A stretch of DNA of 64,000 bases from Plantibacter elymi (nom. nud.) (GTDB lineage: Bacteria > Actinomycetota > Actinomycetes > Actinomycetales > Microbacteriaceae), in assembly GCF_900177795.1 (NCBI RefSeq), contig NZ_FXWJ01000004.1:496001-560000 (forward strand). Direction: 5' to 3'. The position numbers were made by a program, and so were the translations under genes. Positions 25,298 through 34,035 of this stretch are shown piece by piece. Numbering within the stretch: the stretch's first letter is position 1; each line of letters begins with the position of its first letter. Under the pieces are notes generated by a model. It saw nothing but the letters and a program-made list of their open reading frames with translations, made no database searches and had not been told where the DNA came from.

Positions 25298-26194
25298 ATG
25301 AGATACATCGTTGGCTACACCGATACGCCGGCGGGACGCGACGCCCTCGCGCTCGGCATCCGGATCGCTCGGACCACCGGCGCCCGGCTCGACATCGTCC
25401 TCGTGCTCGCGAACGAGGAGCGCCCGACGATCACCCCGGCCGATCCCGGGTACGAACGGTTCCTCCGGGAGACGGCCGAACGCTGGCTCGCCGAGGCGCT
25501 CGACGCGGTCCCCGCCGACATCACGGCCAAGACGCACCTCGTGTACGACGAGTCGTTCGCGGAGGGCCTCTTGGAGGCCTCCCGCATCCTCGAGGGCGGG
25601 CTCATCATCATCGGTGCGGCGCGCGGCGGACTCCTCGGGCGATTCACGCTCGGCAGCGTCGCGAACACGCTCCTGCATTCGGCGGTCGTCCCGGTCGCCC
25701 TCGCTCCGGTCGGCAGCCGCGACCTCCTCGACGCGCAGCCCACCGGCGGCACGGTCAGCCGGATCACCTGCGCGATCGGCACCCGTGCCGGCGCGCACCA
25801 GCTGCTCGACGCGGCCATCGTCGTCGCCAAGAACGCGGTCATCCCGCTCCGTCTGGTGTCGCTCGTCGCACTCGACCAGCCCGAGGGCGCCGAGCACCCC
25901 GAGGCGACCGCCCGGGCCGAGTCGCACGCGGCGGAGGTCCTCGCCTACGCGACCGAGCACCTGCCGAAGGACATCGACGTGACCACCGAGATCGCCTCGG
26001 GCACCCGCATCGAGGACGCCGTCTCGCACCTCGAGTGGAAGCCCGCGGAGATCGTGCTCGTCGGTTCCAGCCGACTCGCCACCCCCAAGCACCTCTTCCT
26101 CGGCTCCACGGCAGCGAAGATGCTGCGGGAGCTCCCCGTACCCATGGTGGTCGTTCCCCGCGACTCCGTGCTGACCCTCGGAGACCCGACATGA
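25298..26194 (+). CDS. Tandem-domain universal stress protein
   Basis: This is a 298-residue cytosolic protein with two Usp folds, residues 1-146 and 150-298. Domain 1 has IVGYTDTPAGRDALALG at the start and the ATP-type glycine motif GAARGGLLGRFTLGSVANTLLHSAVVP. Domain 2 has VGSSRLATPKHLFLGSTAAKMLRELPVPMVVVP. The stop overlaps the permease start (ATGA), so the two are translationally coupled. Usp domains beside APC transporters are common and may sense ATP or bind the transporter. That role is inferred. Confidence 0.9.
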   Translation: MRYIVGYTDTPAGRDALALGIRIARTTGARLDIVLVLANEERPTITPADPGYERFLRETAERWLAEALDAVPADITAKTHLVYDESFAEGLLEASRILEGGLIIIGAARGGLLGRFTLGSVANTLLHSAVVPVALAPVGSRDLLDAQPTGGTVSRITCAIGTRAGAHQLLDAAIVVAKNAVIPLRLVSLVALDQPEGAEHPEATARAESHAAEVLAYATEHLPKDIDVTTEIASGTRIEDAVSHLEWKPAEIVLVGSSRLATPKHLFLGSTAAKMLRELPVPMVVVPRDSVLTLGDPT

Positions 26195-27768
26195 CTCCTC
26201 CCGAAACCACCCCTCCGCGCGACGTCGCCCACCCCGAGACGACCGCGACCGGCGCCCTCTCCAAGAAGGGCCTCGGCGCCGGCACCGTCGGCCTCGTCGG
26301 CGCGATCGTCATCGGCATCTCGTGCATCGCCCCGGCGTACACCCTGACCGGTGCCCTCGGTCCGACCGTCGCGGAGGTCGGCACCCACGTGCCGGCCATC
26401 TTCCTCGTCGGTTTCATCCCGATGCTGCTCGTCGCCTTCGGCTACCGGGAGCTCAACAGCCGCATGCCGGACTCCGGCACCTCGTTCACCTGGGCGACGC
26501 GCGCGTTCGGCCCGTGGGTCGGTTGGATGGCCGGTTGGGGTCTCATCGCCGCGACCATCGTCGTGCTCTCGAACCTCGCGGGCATCGCGGTCGACTTCTT
26601 CTACCTGATGCTGTCGCAGATCTTCCAGAACCCCGACATCGCCGGCCTCACGTCGAACCCGTTCATCAACGTCATCACCTGTCTGGCGTTCATGCTCGGG
26701 GCGACGCTCATCTCCTATCGCGACATGCAGACGACGCAGAAGCTGCAGTACGTGCTCGTGGGCTTCCAGTTGCTCGTGATGGTGCTGTTCGGCATCGTCG
26801 CCTTCGCGCACGTCGCGGGCGGTGACGCGTTCGACGCCCTCCCGATCTCGCTCGACTGGTTCAACCCGTTCGCCGTCGGGTCGTTCAGCGCCTTCGCCGC
26901 CGGTCTCTCGCTCTCCATCTTCATCTTCTGGGGTTGGGACGTCACGCTGACGATGAGCGAGGAGACGAAGGGGTCGAGCTCGACGCCCGGCAAGGCCGCG
27001 ACGGCCACGGTCGTCATCATCGTCGTCCTCTACCTGTTCCTGTCGGTCGCGCTCATCAACTACGCAGGCGTCGGCGACGGCGAGTTCGGGCTCGGCAACG
27101 AGGACATCCAGGGCAACGTGTTCTTCTCGCTCGCGGGGCCCATCCTCGGTCCGCTCGCGATCCTCGTGTCGATCGCGGTGCTGTCCTCCTCGGCCGCCTC
27201 GCTGCAGTCGACGTTCGTCTCCCCCGCGCGGACCCTGCTCGCGATGGGGCACTACGGCGCGCTGTCGCCGAAGTTCTCGAAGGTGCACCCGAAGTTCTTC
27301 ACGCCCGGCTACGCGACGATCGTCTCCAGTGTCGTCGCGTCGGTGTTCTACGCGGTCATGCGCTTCATCTCCGAGGACGTGCTCTGGGACACGATCACGA
27401 CCCTCGGCATGATGATCTGCTTCTACTACGGCCTGACGGCGTTCGCGTGCGTCTGGTACTTCCGGAAGCAGTGGTTCTCGAGCGCACGGAACTTCTTCTT
27501 CCAGTTCTTCTCCCCGCTCGTCGGCGGTCTCATCCTGGGCGTGCTGTTCTTCACCACGATCATCGAGAGCGCGAACCCCGACTACGGCAGCGGGTCGAAC
27601 ATCGGCGGTGTCGGGCTCGTGTTCATCCTCGGCATGATCATCATCGTGGCGGGCGTCGTCATCATGCTCATCCAGGCGAAGCTCCGACCGGACTTCTTCC
27701 GCAACAAGACGCTCGCCCGCGGCATCGCCGGTGACGCGAACGAAGCGGACGCCGCCCTCCCCGAATGA
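26191..27768 (+). CDS. APC-superfamily amino acid / polyamine permease
   Basis: This is a 525-residue secondary transporter with about 12-14 hydrophobic helices. Helix 1 has GLVGAIVIGISCIAPAYTLTGALG and helix 2 GYRELNSRMPDSGTSFTWATRAFG, typical of the APC family substrate site. WGWDVTLTMSEETKGSSS lies mid-chain. It is the last gene of the gab/amine oxidase set, coupled to the Usp gene by a 4-nt overlap and followed by a strong terminator. Import of putrescine, GABA or a related amine is inferred from neighbours. Confidence 0.9.
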   Translation: MTPPETTPPRDVAHPETTATGALSKKGLGAGTVGLVGAIVIGISCIAPAYTLTGALGPTVAEVGTHVPAIFLVGFIPMLLVAFGYRELNSRMPDSGTSFTWATRAFGPWVGWMAGWGLIAATIVVLSNLAGIAVDFFYLMLSQIFQNPDIAGLTSNPFINVITCLAFMLGATLISYRDMQTTQKLQYVLVGFQLLVMVLFGIVAFAHVAGGDAFDALPISLDWFNPFAVGSFSAFAAGLSLSIFIFWGWDVTLTMSEETKGSSSTPGKAATATVVIIVVLYLFLSVALINYAGVGDGEFGLGNEDIQGNVFFSLAGPILGPLAILVSIAVLSSSAASLQSTFVSPARTLLAMGHYGALSPKFSKVHPKFFTPGYATIVSSVVASVFYAVMRFISEDVLWDTITTLGMMICFYYGLTAFACVWYFRKQWFSSARNFFFQFFSPLVGGLILGVLFFTTIIESANPDYGSGSNIGGVGLVFILGMIIIVAGVVIMLIQAKLRPDFFRNKTLARGIAGDANEADAALPE

Positions 27769-27778
27769 CCCGCTGACC

Positions 27779-27818
27779 ACGACGCCCGTCCGATGCACCG
27801 CCGTCGGACGGGCGTCGT
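27779..27818 (+). terminator. Strong hairpin terminator after the permease
   Basis: ACGACGCCCGTCCGA (27779-27793) pairs perfectly over 15 bp with TCGGACGGGCGTCGT (27804-27818), with a 10-nt loop. It separates the amine catabolic set from purS, whose -10 candidate TAGACT is at 27830-27835. Confidence 0.8.
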
Positions 27819-27873
27819 GCGCTCGGCGCTAGACTGTTCGCATCCCCGCCGCGTCGCAACGAAAGAGACCTCC

Positions 27874-28134
27874 GTGCCGACCATCGTCGTAGAAGTCATG
27901 CCGAAAGCCGAACTGCTGGACCCCCAGGGCAAGGCCGTCGCCGGCGCCCTCGCGCGTCTCGGCAAGAGCGAGTTCACCGATGTCCGCATCGGCAAGCGCT
28001 TCGAGCTCACGGTCGACGGCCCCATCACCGACGCCACGCGCGCCACGGTGCAGCAGATCGCCGACGACATCCTCTCGAACGCCGTGATCGAGGACGTCGT
28101 GGCCATCCACTACCCCGAGGGCTCCGAGGCATGA
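27874..28134 (+). CDS. purS: Phosphoribosylformylglycinamidine synthase subunit PurS
   Basis: This is an 86-residue small subunit that bridges PurL and PurQ in the three-part FGAM synthase of Gram-positive bacteria. The opening [27 protein letters not shown] and the ending [13 protein letters not shown] are diagnostic. The start is GTG 27874 with GAAAGAG 10 nt upstream. Its stop overlaps purQ (ATGA). The large subunit purL lies about 16 kb away at 44159. Confidence 0.95.
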   Translation: MPTIVVEVMPKAELLDPQGKAVAGALARLGKSEFTDVRIGKRFELTVDGPITDATRATVQQIADDILSNAVIEDVVAIHYPEGSEA

Positions 28135-28832
28135 CGACCCGTATCGGTGTCATCACCTTCCCTGGTTCGCTCGATGACCGCGACGCCCAGCGCGCGGTCC
28201 GCATGGCGGGTGCCGAGCCCGTCGCGCTCTGGCACGGCGACCACGACCTCCAGGGCGTCGACGCCGTCATCCTTCCGGGTGGCTTCAGCTACGGCGACTA
28301 CCTCCGCGCCGGCGCGATCGCCGCAGTCTCGCCGATCATGACCGAGTTGAAGGACGCCGCGGGCAAGGGCATGCCGATCCTCGGGATCTGCAACGGCTTC
28401 CAGATGCTCGTCGAGGCGCATCTGCTGCCCGGTGGCCTCATCCGGAACGCCCACCAGCAGTTCATCCGTCGCGACCAGCTGCTCACGGTGGAGAACGCCG
28501 ACACCGCCTGGACCCACCAGTTCTCGAAGGGGCAGGAGATCACCATCCCGCTCAAGAACGCCGACGGTGGCTACATCGCCGACGCCGAGACCCTGGCGCG
28601 CGTCGAGGGCGAGGGCCTGGTCGCCTTCCGCTACGCGGGCGTGAACCCGAACGGTTCCCTCGACGACATCGCCGGGCTCACGAACCCGGCCGGCAACGTC
28701 GTCGGGCTCATGCCGCACCCCGAGCACGCGATCGAGCCGGGCTTCGGTCCCGACACCCCGCTCGCCATGCGCTCCGGTGTCGACGGTCTCGCCTTCTTCA
28801 CGAGCGCCGTGCAGGCCCTCCAGGCGGTCTAG
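28131..28832 (+). CDS. purQ: Phosphoribosylformylglycinamidine synthase, glutaminase subunit
   Basis: This is a 233-residue class I glutamine amidotransferase that supplies ammonia to PurL. The nucleophile is Cys87 in [22 protein letters not shown] opens the chain, [17 protein letters not shown] forms the oxyanion region, and [11 protein letters not shown] carries the catalytic His and Glu. It overlaps purS by 4 nt. A large inverted-repeat element follows directly after the stop. Confidence 0.97.
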   Translation: MTTRIGVITFPGSLDDRDAQRAVRMAGAEPVALWHGDHDLQGVDAVILPGGFSYGDYLRAGAIAAVSPIMTELKDAAGKGMPILGICNGFQMLVEAHLLPGGLIRNAHQQFIRRDQLLTVENADTAWTHQFSKGQEITIPLKNADGGYIADAETLARVEGEGLVAFRYAGVNPNGSLDDIAGLTNPAGNVVGLMPHPEHAIEPGFGPDTPLAMRSGVDGLAFFTSAVQALQAV

Positions 28833-28834
28833 CC

Positions 28835-28896
28835 CGTTCGTTCGCCCATTTTTGGGCGAGGGAACGTTCGGTAGCCCAAACTTGGGCGAACGAACG
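28835..28896. terminator. Nested hairpin element after purQ
   Basis: CGTTCGTTCGCCCA (28835-28848) is the exact inverse of TGGGCGAACGAACG (28883-28896). Inside are two smaller hairpins, TCGCCCATTTTTGGGCGA and GCCCAAACTTGGGC. The element probably ends purSQ transcription, and its right arm lies in the promoter of the next gene. A similar arrangement occurs at 62178-62235. Confidence 0.7.
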
Positions 28897-28928
28897 CACC
28901 GGCTACGATCGAAGCTGGTCGGACCAAT
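28882..28928 (+). promoter_or_regulatory. Promoter and operator of the GntR/FCD regulator gene
   Basis: TTGGGC (28882-28887), a 16-nt spacer and TACGAT (28904-28909) form a promoter. The palindrome TGGTCGGACCA (28916-28926) sits at the expected transcription start. This TGGTC-N-GACCA form is the classical site of FadR/LldR-type GntR proteins and suggests autorepression. Confidence 0.68.
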
Positions 28929-28941
28929 CGAGGGGGCGGAT

Positions 28942-29643
28942 GTGGCTGAACCGCTCGAAGCGCTCGTGAGTCGCCTCATCGAGCTCTCCACCCCGGAGCC
29001 GGACACGACGGCGAGACGGCTCCCCCCGGAGCGCGAACTCGGCGAGGCACTGGAGATGAGCCGCGGCGCGCTCCGCGAACAGCTCGCCGTGCTGGAGCGA
29101 CTGGGGTTCCTGTATCGGACGCAGGGACGCGGCACCTACCTGGACGCCCCCGGCGACGACTTCGTCCGGAGCTGGTTCACGATCTCCCGCCAGCTCGGCC
29201 ATCTGACGGACCAGCAGTTCGCCCGCTCGCGGATGCTCCTCGAGGAGACCGTCGCGGAGGCCGCGGCCAGCCTGGTGACCGATGAACAGATCGCCCTCCT
29301 CCGCTCCGACGTCGACCGGATGATCGAGGCAACGCGAGCTGGTGACCACGAGGCCGCCCTCGAAGCGGACGTGACGTTCCACAGCCGCTTGAACGCGATC
29401 GTCGACGATCCGATCTTCCGGCTCATGCACGAGGGCTTCAGCCACGTCCTCCGCGAGGCGATCCGCACCAGGCGGCTGCAGGCCATCGCCGTCGAGGAGC
29501 CCGACGAACACGGCGTCCGCAACACCGACAGCGTCCACTACGCCGTCGTCGACGCCCTTGTCTCCCGCGATCCTGAAGCCGCGCGCCGAGCCATGCACCA
29601 GCACTTCGTCGATTGGCTGCGGCTCGGCGTCGACGCGCACTGA
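28942..29643 (+). CDS. GntR-family regulator with FCD domain
   Basis: This is a 233-residue regulator. The winged helix (about residues 5-72) has RLPPERELGEALEMSRGALREQLAVLERLGFL. The FCD effector domain (about 85-225) carries the metal-type residues Asp and His in ADVTFHSRL and the later HYAVVDALVSRD and MHQHFVDW. Metal-binding FCD domains usually bind organic acids. GTG 28942 follows AGGGGGCGG. It is upstream of the dehydrogenase/MHS/transketolase/kinase cassette, whose promoter is flanked by two matching operators, so local control by a sugar acid is likely. Confidence 0.92.
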   Translation: MAEPLEALVSRLIELSTPEPDTTARRLPPERELGEALEMSRGALREQLAVLERLGFLYRTQGRGTYLDAPGDDFVRSWFTISRQLGHLTDQQFARSRMLLEETVAEAAASLVTDEQIALLRSDVDRMIEATRAGDHEAALEADVTFHSRLNAIVDDPIFRLMHEGFSHVLREAIRTRRLQAIAVEEPDEHGVRNTDSVHYAVVDALVSRDPEAARRAMHQHFVDWLRLGVDAH

Positions 29644-29684
29644 CCGTTGCGGCCCGCACGCCTGGACCCCCGCACGGCCTCCAC

Positions 29685-29758
29685 ATTGGTCCAACCAATA
29701 CTTGACAAGCGCGAGAGGGTCGCCATACGATCGTCCGCAGCAGATTGGTTCAACCAAT
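29685..29758 (+). promoter_or_regulatory. Acid-sugar operon promoter flanked by two GntR operators
   Basis: TTGACA (29702-29707), an 18-nt spacer and TACGAT (29726-29731) form a strong promoter. ATTGGTCCAACCAAT (29685-29699) lies just upstream of the -35. ATTGGTTCAACCAAT (29744-29758) lies just downstream of the start. Both are ATTGGT-N3-ACCAAT and resemble the site in front of the GntR gene. Two sites 59 bp apart would allow looping or double block. Confidence 0.78.
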
Positions 29759-29792
29759 CATCCGCTCACCCCGCGCACCGATGGAGGACGCC

Positions 29793-30677
29793 ATGGCGAC
29801 GACGCCACAGCCCGCAACCACGCTCACCTTCGTCGGCATCGGCGCGATCGGGCTCCCGATGGCCGCCCAGCTCGTGGCCGCCGGCCACTGCGTCACGGGC
29901 GTCGACCCGTTCCCCACAGCGCACGAGCGCGCCTCCGCCGTCGGCCTCGACGCCGTGTCCTCGATCGCTGAAGCACCCCGGGCCGAGGTCGTCATCGTGA
30001 TGGTGGCGACGCCGGACCAGCTCTCGACCCTCGTCGACCAAGCGCTCGAGGCCACGGACGTCGCCGGACAGACCTGGGTGGTCATGAGCACGGTCGGCCC
30101 CGCGTCCGTCGCCGAGCAGGGCGCCCGCCTCACCGGAGCCGGGGCATCCGTCGTCGACGCGCCGGTCACCGGCGGCGTCGCCCGGGCCCGCACCGGCGAA
30201 CTGTCCCTCTTCGTGTCCGGCCCCACCGCGGCGACCGACGCCGTGTCGGGCGTGCTCGGGGCACTCGGCGCCGTCCGGATCGTCGGCGAGGCCGTCGGCG
30301 ACGGTCAGGGCATCAAGGTGGTCAACCAGCACCTCTGCGCCGTGCACATCGTCGCGGCCGCCGAAGCGCTCGCCCTCGCCGAATCCCTCGGCCTCGACCC
30401 GGCGACCGTGCTCCCCCTGGTCGAGTCCGGCGCCGCGGCGTCTTGGATGCTCTCCGACCGCGGGCCGCGGATGCTGCAGGGCACCGACGTCGAGGTCACG
30501 AGCCAGATCAACATCTTCGTCAAGGACGCCGGACTCGTGGCCGATGCGGCGAGCGCTGCGGGGGCGTCGACGCCCGTCCTCGACGCCGCCCGCGAGCGGT
30601 ACCTGGCCGCGGCCGAAGCCGGCCTGGGCACCCGCGACGACTCCCGCGTGATCGAGACCTATCGCCCGAGCATCTGA
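29793..30677 (+). CDS. 3-hydroxyisobutyrate dehydrogenase family, L-threonate dehydrogenase-like
   Basis: This is a 294-residue beta-hydroxyacid dehydrogenase. The NAD-binding FVGIGAIGLPMAAQLVAAGH is followed by DAPVTGGVARARTGELSLFVSG (substrate motif). The catalytic lysine region reads GQGIKVVNQHLCAVHIVAAAEALALAESLG. TSQINIFVKDAGLV matches the LtnD end motif in which a lysine is followed by D. LtnD oxidises L-threonate to 2-oxo-tetronate. With a DUF1537 kinase in the same operon, a four-carbon or related acid is the likely substrate. The ATG at 29793 has GGAGG 6 nt upstream. Confidence 0.86.
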   Translation: MATTPQPATTLTFVGIGAIGLPMAAQLVAAGHCVTGVDPFPTAHERASAVGLDAVSSIAEAPRAEVVIVMVATPDQLSTLVDQALEATDVAGQTWVVMSTVGPASVAEQGARLTGAGASVVDAPVTGGVARARTGELSLFVSGPTAATDAVSGVLGALGAVRIVGEAVGDGQGIKVVNQHLCAVHIVAAAEALALAESLGLDPATVLPLVESGAAASWMLSDRGPRMLQGTDVEVTSQINIFVKDAGLVADAASAAGASTPVLDAARERYLAAAEAGLGTRDDSRVIETYRPSI

Positions 30678-30725
30678 GCGTCGCACGACCGCACGACCCC
30701 GCACCATTCGTTCAAGGAGGAACCC

Positions 30726-32054
30726 ATGGCACACCCCACCCCAGCACCGGCTCCGGTGAAGGACAACCCGATCAAGGTCTCGACGGCCTCCATGATCGGG
30801 ACGGCCGTCGAGAGCTACGACTTCTTCATCTACGGCACCGCGGCGGCCGCCTACTTCGGCACGGCCTTCTTCCACGCGGAGAACGCCTTCGTCGGTGTCC
30901 TCGCGAGCTTCGCGACCCTGGCGATCGGCTTCCTCTTCCGTCCACTCGGCGGCTACCTCGCGGGCCACTTCGGTGACCGGATCGGCCGCAAGACCATCCT
31001 CATCTGGGCGCTGTCGATCATGGGCGTCGCGACGTTCCTCATCGGTGTCCTCCCGACCTACGCGTCCGTCGGTGTCCTCGCGCCGATCCTCCTGATCGTG
31101 CTGCGCGCGGTGCAGGGCATCGGGTACGGCGCCGAGTGGGGCGGCGCCGTCCTGATGGCGGTCGAGCACGCTCCCCTCCGCCGTCGCGGGTTCTTCGGCG
31201 CGGTCCCGCAGATCGGCATCCCCGCCGGCCTGCTGCTCGCGAACGGTTCCTTCCTCCTGAGCGCCGCATTGTTCGAGGGCGACTGGGTGTGGAGGGTGCC
31301 GTTCCTGTTCTCCATCGTGATGGTCGCCATCGGCCTCTGGATCCGCCTCGGCATCCACGAGTCACCCGACTTCGAGCAGATGAAGGCCGCCGGCGAGATC
31401 CACAAGCGCCCCGCGGTACAGGTCATCAAGCAGGACTGGCGGGTCATCCTTCGGATCATCGGCCTGCGTCTCGCCGAGACCGGCGGCTACTACATCACGA
31501 CGAGCTTCGCCCTGTCGTACGTCGTCCTCGCCGGTGTCTCCGACAAGCAGTACGTCCTGTACGGCACGCTCGTCGGCTCGGCGCTCGGCCTCGGGACACA
31601 CCTCGCCTACGGCGCACTCAGCGACCGTATCGGCCGTCGGAACGTGTTCCTCATCGGCTCGATCTTCACGATCCTGTTCGGCATCCCGATGTTCCTGCTC
31701 ATCAACACGGGCGCCGTCATCATGATCATCGTCGCCGTCACCTTGAGCCTGATCCTGAGCCACGACCCGATCTTCGCCGTCGAAGGGTCCTGGTTCTCCG
31801 AGCAGTTCGACCGGAACGTTCGTTCGTCGGGCATCTCGCTCGGCTACAACGGTGCGAGCGTCATCGCGGGCCTCCTGCCCTTCATCGCGACTGCTCTCTA
31901 CGGCTGGATCGGTTGGATCGGCCCCGCTGTGCTCCTCAGCGCACTCGGGATCGTCTCCACCCTCTGCGCGCTCACCGCCCGCGAGACCGCGCCCATCAAG
32001 ACGGGGCAGCTGTCCCGTCCGGACGGCCGTCAGGCCGAGCTCCTCCGCCGCTGA
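30726..32054 (+). CDS. MHS-family (metabolite:H+ symporter) MFS transporter
   Basis: This is a 442-residue MFS protein of the MHS branch (ShiA/ProP/KgtP relatives). It has TAVESYDFFIYGTAAAAYFG in helix 1, GYLAGHFGDRIGRKT as the loop 2-3 motif, QGIGYGAEWGGAVLMAVEHAP, and the MHS-type ALSDRIGRR in loop 8-9. About 12 helices are visible. An AAGGAGG precedes the start. Within the acid-sugar operon it most likely imports the acid substrate by proton symport. Confidence 0.9.
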   Translation: MAHPTPAPAPVKDNPIKVSTASMIGTAVESYDFFIYGTAAAAYFGTAFFHAENAFVGVLASFATLAIGFLFRPLGGYLAGHFGDRIGRKTILIWALSIMGVATFLIGVLPTYASVGVLAPILLIVLRAVQGIGYGAEWGGAVLMAVEHAPLRRRGFFGAVPQIGIPAGLLLANGSFLLSAALFEGDWVWRVPFLFSIVMVAIGLWIRLGIHESPDFEQMKAAGEIHKRPAVQVIKQDWRVILRIIGLRLAETGGYYITTSFALSYVVLAGVSDKQYVLYGTLVGSALGLGTHLAYGALSDRIGRRNVFLIGSIFTILFGIPMFLLINTGAVIMIIVAVTLSLILSHDPIFAVEGSWFSEQFDRNVRSSGISLGYNGASVIAGLLPFIATALYGWIGWIGPAVLLSALGIVSTLCALTARETAPIKTGQLSRPDGRQAELLRR

Positions 32055-32128
32055 TCCCGCTCCACGATCCACCGCGGGTGGTGGCGGGCGACCGACGCCG
32101 TCACCACCCGATCCGGAAGGAACCCCGC

Positions 32129-33022
32129 ATGACCTCCACCATCACCAGCACGGTCGACCAGACCGCGACCCGCTCGTCGCGAAGCGCCGCCGTCGCGGCG
32201 GCCGCTCACCGCATCCGTCACCACATCCTCGACATGGGCGAGGTGCAGGGCCAGGGTTACGTCGGCCAGGGACTCGGCGCCGCCGACATCCTCGCCACCG
32301 CCTACGCCGACCTCCTGCGGCTCCGCCCGTCCGACCCACACTGGGAGGGTCGCGACCGCTTCCTGCTGTCGACCGGTCACTACGCGATCGGTCTGTACGC
32401 GGCGCTCGCCGAAGCGGGAGTCGTCCCGGTCGAGGAACTGGAGACCTACGGTTCCGACGACTCCCGCCTGCCGATGTCCGGCATGGCCAGCTACACCCCC
32501 GGCATGGAGATCTCCGGCGGTTCCCTCGGCCACGGGCTGGGCGTCGCCGTGGGCATGGCCCTCGGCCTCCGCCTGCAGGGGAACGACGCCCGCGTCGTGA
32601 ACTTCCTGTCCGACGGTGAACTCGACGAAGGGTCCACCTGGGAGGCCGCGATGGGCGCGCACCACCACCGCCTCGGCAACCTCCTGGCCTTCGTCGACAT
32701 GAACGCCCTGCAGGCGGACGGCCCCACGGCCGGCGTCCTCAGCATCGAACCGGCCCACGAGAAGTGGGCGTCGTTCGGCTGGTTCACCCAGCGCGTCGAC
32801 GGCAACGACGTCGACGCCCTGCTGACGGCCGTCGACCGGGCGACCGCGGTCTCAGCCGCCGACGGCACCCCGGCCGTGATCCTCTGCGACACCCTCGTCG
32901 GACGCGGCGTACCACTGCTCGAGCAGCGGGAGAAGGCGCACTTCATGAAGATCGACGAACACGAGTGGCAGCTGTGCCGCGACCAACTGACCGCAGGACT
33001 CGATGGGACGGACCAGGCATGA
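32129..33022 (+). CDS. Transketolase, N-terminal (TPP-binding) subunit
   Basis: This is a 297-residue half-transketolase. The cofactor part includes HHILDMGEVQGQGYVGQGLGAADILAT, FLLSTGHYAIGLYAALAE and ISGGSLGHGLGVAVGMALG. The TPP/Mg motif is FLSDGELDEGSTWEA, followed by AFVDMNALQADG. Split transketolases often serve special pathways, for example apulose-4-phosphate transketolase, rather than the pentose phosphate pathway. The gene overlaps the C-terminal subunit by ATGA. The substrate is not evident from sequence. Confidence 0.92.
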   Translation: MTSTITSTVDQTATRSSRSAAVAAAAHRIRHHILDMGEVQGQGYVGQGLGAADILATAYADLLRLRPSDPHWEGRDRFLLSTGHYAIGLYAALAEAGVVPVEELETYGSDDSRLPMSGMASYTPGMEISGGSLGHGLGVAVGMALGLRLQGNDARVVNFLSDGELDEGSTWEAAMGAHHHRLGNLLAFVDMNALQADGPTAGVLSIEPAHEKWASFGWFTQRVDGNDVDALLTAVDRATAVSAADGTPAVILCDTLVGRGVPLLEQREKAHFMKIDEHEWQLCRDQLTAGLDGTDQA

Positions 33023-34029
33023 ACACCGCGATCACGACCCCGAGGCTCAAGACGTCCGCGATGATCGCGTCGTTCGCCGACCCCGGTCAGCGCACCTCGC
33101 CTGCGCCCTTCGGACACGCGCTCGCGAAGCTCGCCGAGACGGACCCCCGCGTCGTCGGCCTGTCCGCCGACCTCAGCAAGTACACCGACATGCACGTCTT
33201 CGCGAAGGCCCACCCGGAGCGCTTCTTCCAGATGGGGATGGCCGAGCAGTTGCTGTACGGCACCGCCGCCGGCATGGCGGAGACGGGTCTCGTCCCTTTC
33301 GCGTCGACCTACTCCGTCTTCGCCGCCCGTCGGGCGTACGACTTCATCTGCCTCGACATCGCCGAGCCGAACCTCAACGTCAACATCGTGGGCGGGCTCC
33401 CTGGGCTCACGACGGGGTACGGACCCAGCCACCAGGCGACCGAGGACGTCGCGATCTTCCGCGGCATGCCGAACCTCACGATCGTCGACCCGTGCGACGC
33501 CCTCGACATCGAGCAGGCCGTCCCGCAGCTCGCCGCCCATGAAGGCCCGACCTACCTGCGACTGCTCCGCGGGAACGTCCCGATGGTCCTCGACGAGTAC
33601 GACTACACCTTCGAGCTCGGTAGGGCGAAAGTCCTCCGACCCGGTGCCGACGTCGTGCTCATCTCCAGCGGGCTCATGACGATGCGGGCCCTACAGGCGG
33701 CGGAGGCGCTCGCGGCACATCATCTCGACGTCTCGGTCGTCCACACGCCGACGATCAAGCCGTTCGACGAGGCGACGGTCCTCGCCGAGATCGACACTCC
33801 GCGCCTCGCGGTGACCCTCGAGAACCACACCGTCGTCGGTGGGCTGTTCGAGACGGTCGCGAGCGCGGTCGTGCGCCGCGGGCTCGGGAAGCGGGTCGTC
33901 CCGATCGGCCTCCCCGACGCGTTCCTCGACGCTGGGGCGCTCCCGACCCTCCACGAACGCTACGGACTCGCGACGACCAGTATCGTCGATCGCGTACTCA
34001 CCGAACTCCGTCGCGACGACACCGCTTAG
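33019..34029 (+). CDS. Transketolase, C-terminal subunit
   Basis: This is a 336-residue partner of the preceding gene, carrying the pyrimidine-binding and C-terminal domains. APFGHALAKLAETDPRVVGLSADLSKYT opens the fold. The catalytic Glu lies in FFQMGMAEQLLYGTAAGMAE. FASTYSVFAARRAYDFI, GPSHQATEDVAIFRGMPNLTI and a transketolase_C segment (LENHTVVGGLFETVAS) follow. The gene is translationally coupled to the N-terminal subunit, giving an alpha2beta2 enzyme. The kinase gene begins 6 nt after its stop. Confidence 0.92.
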   Translation: MNTAITTPRLKTSAMIASFADPGQRTSPAPFGHALAKLAETDPRVVGLSADLSKYTDMHVFAKAHPERFFQMGMAEQLLYGTAAGMAETGLVPFASTYSVFAARRAYDFICLDIAEPNLNVNIVGGLPGLTTGYGPSHQATEDVAIFRGMPNLTIVDPCDALDIEQAVPQLAAHEGPTYLRLLRGNVPMVLDEYDYTFELGRAKVLRPGADVVLISSGLMTMRALQAAEALAAHHLDVSVVHTPTIKPFDEATVLAEIDTPRLAVTLENHTVVGGLFETVASAVVRRGLGKRVVPIGLPDAFLDAGALPTLHERYGLATTSIVDRVLTELRRDDTA

Positions 34030-34035
34030 GACGCT

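Noticed and set aside
21640-26092. Long minus-strand open frames opposite gabT, gabD, amine oxidase and usp
   Set aside because: They are high-GC shadow frames with Gly/Arg/Asp-rich sequence and no domain. They span repeat-filled gaps, and the plus-strand genes are clear.
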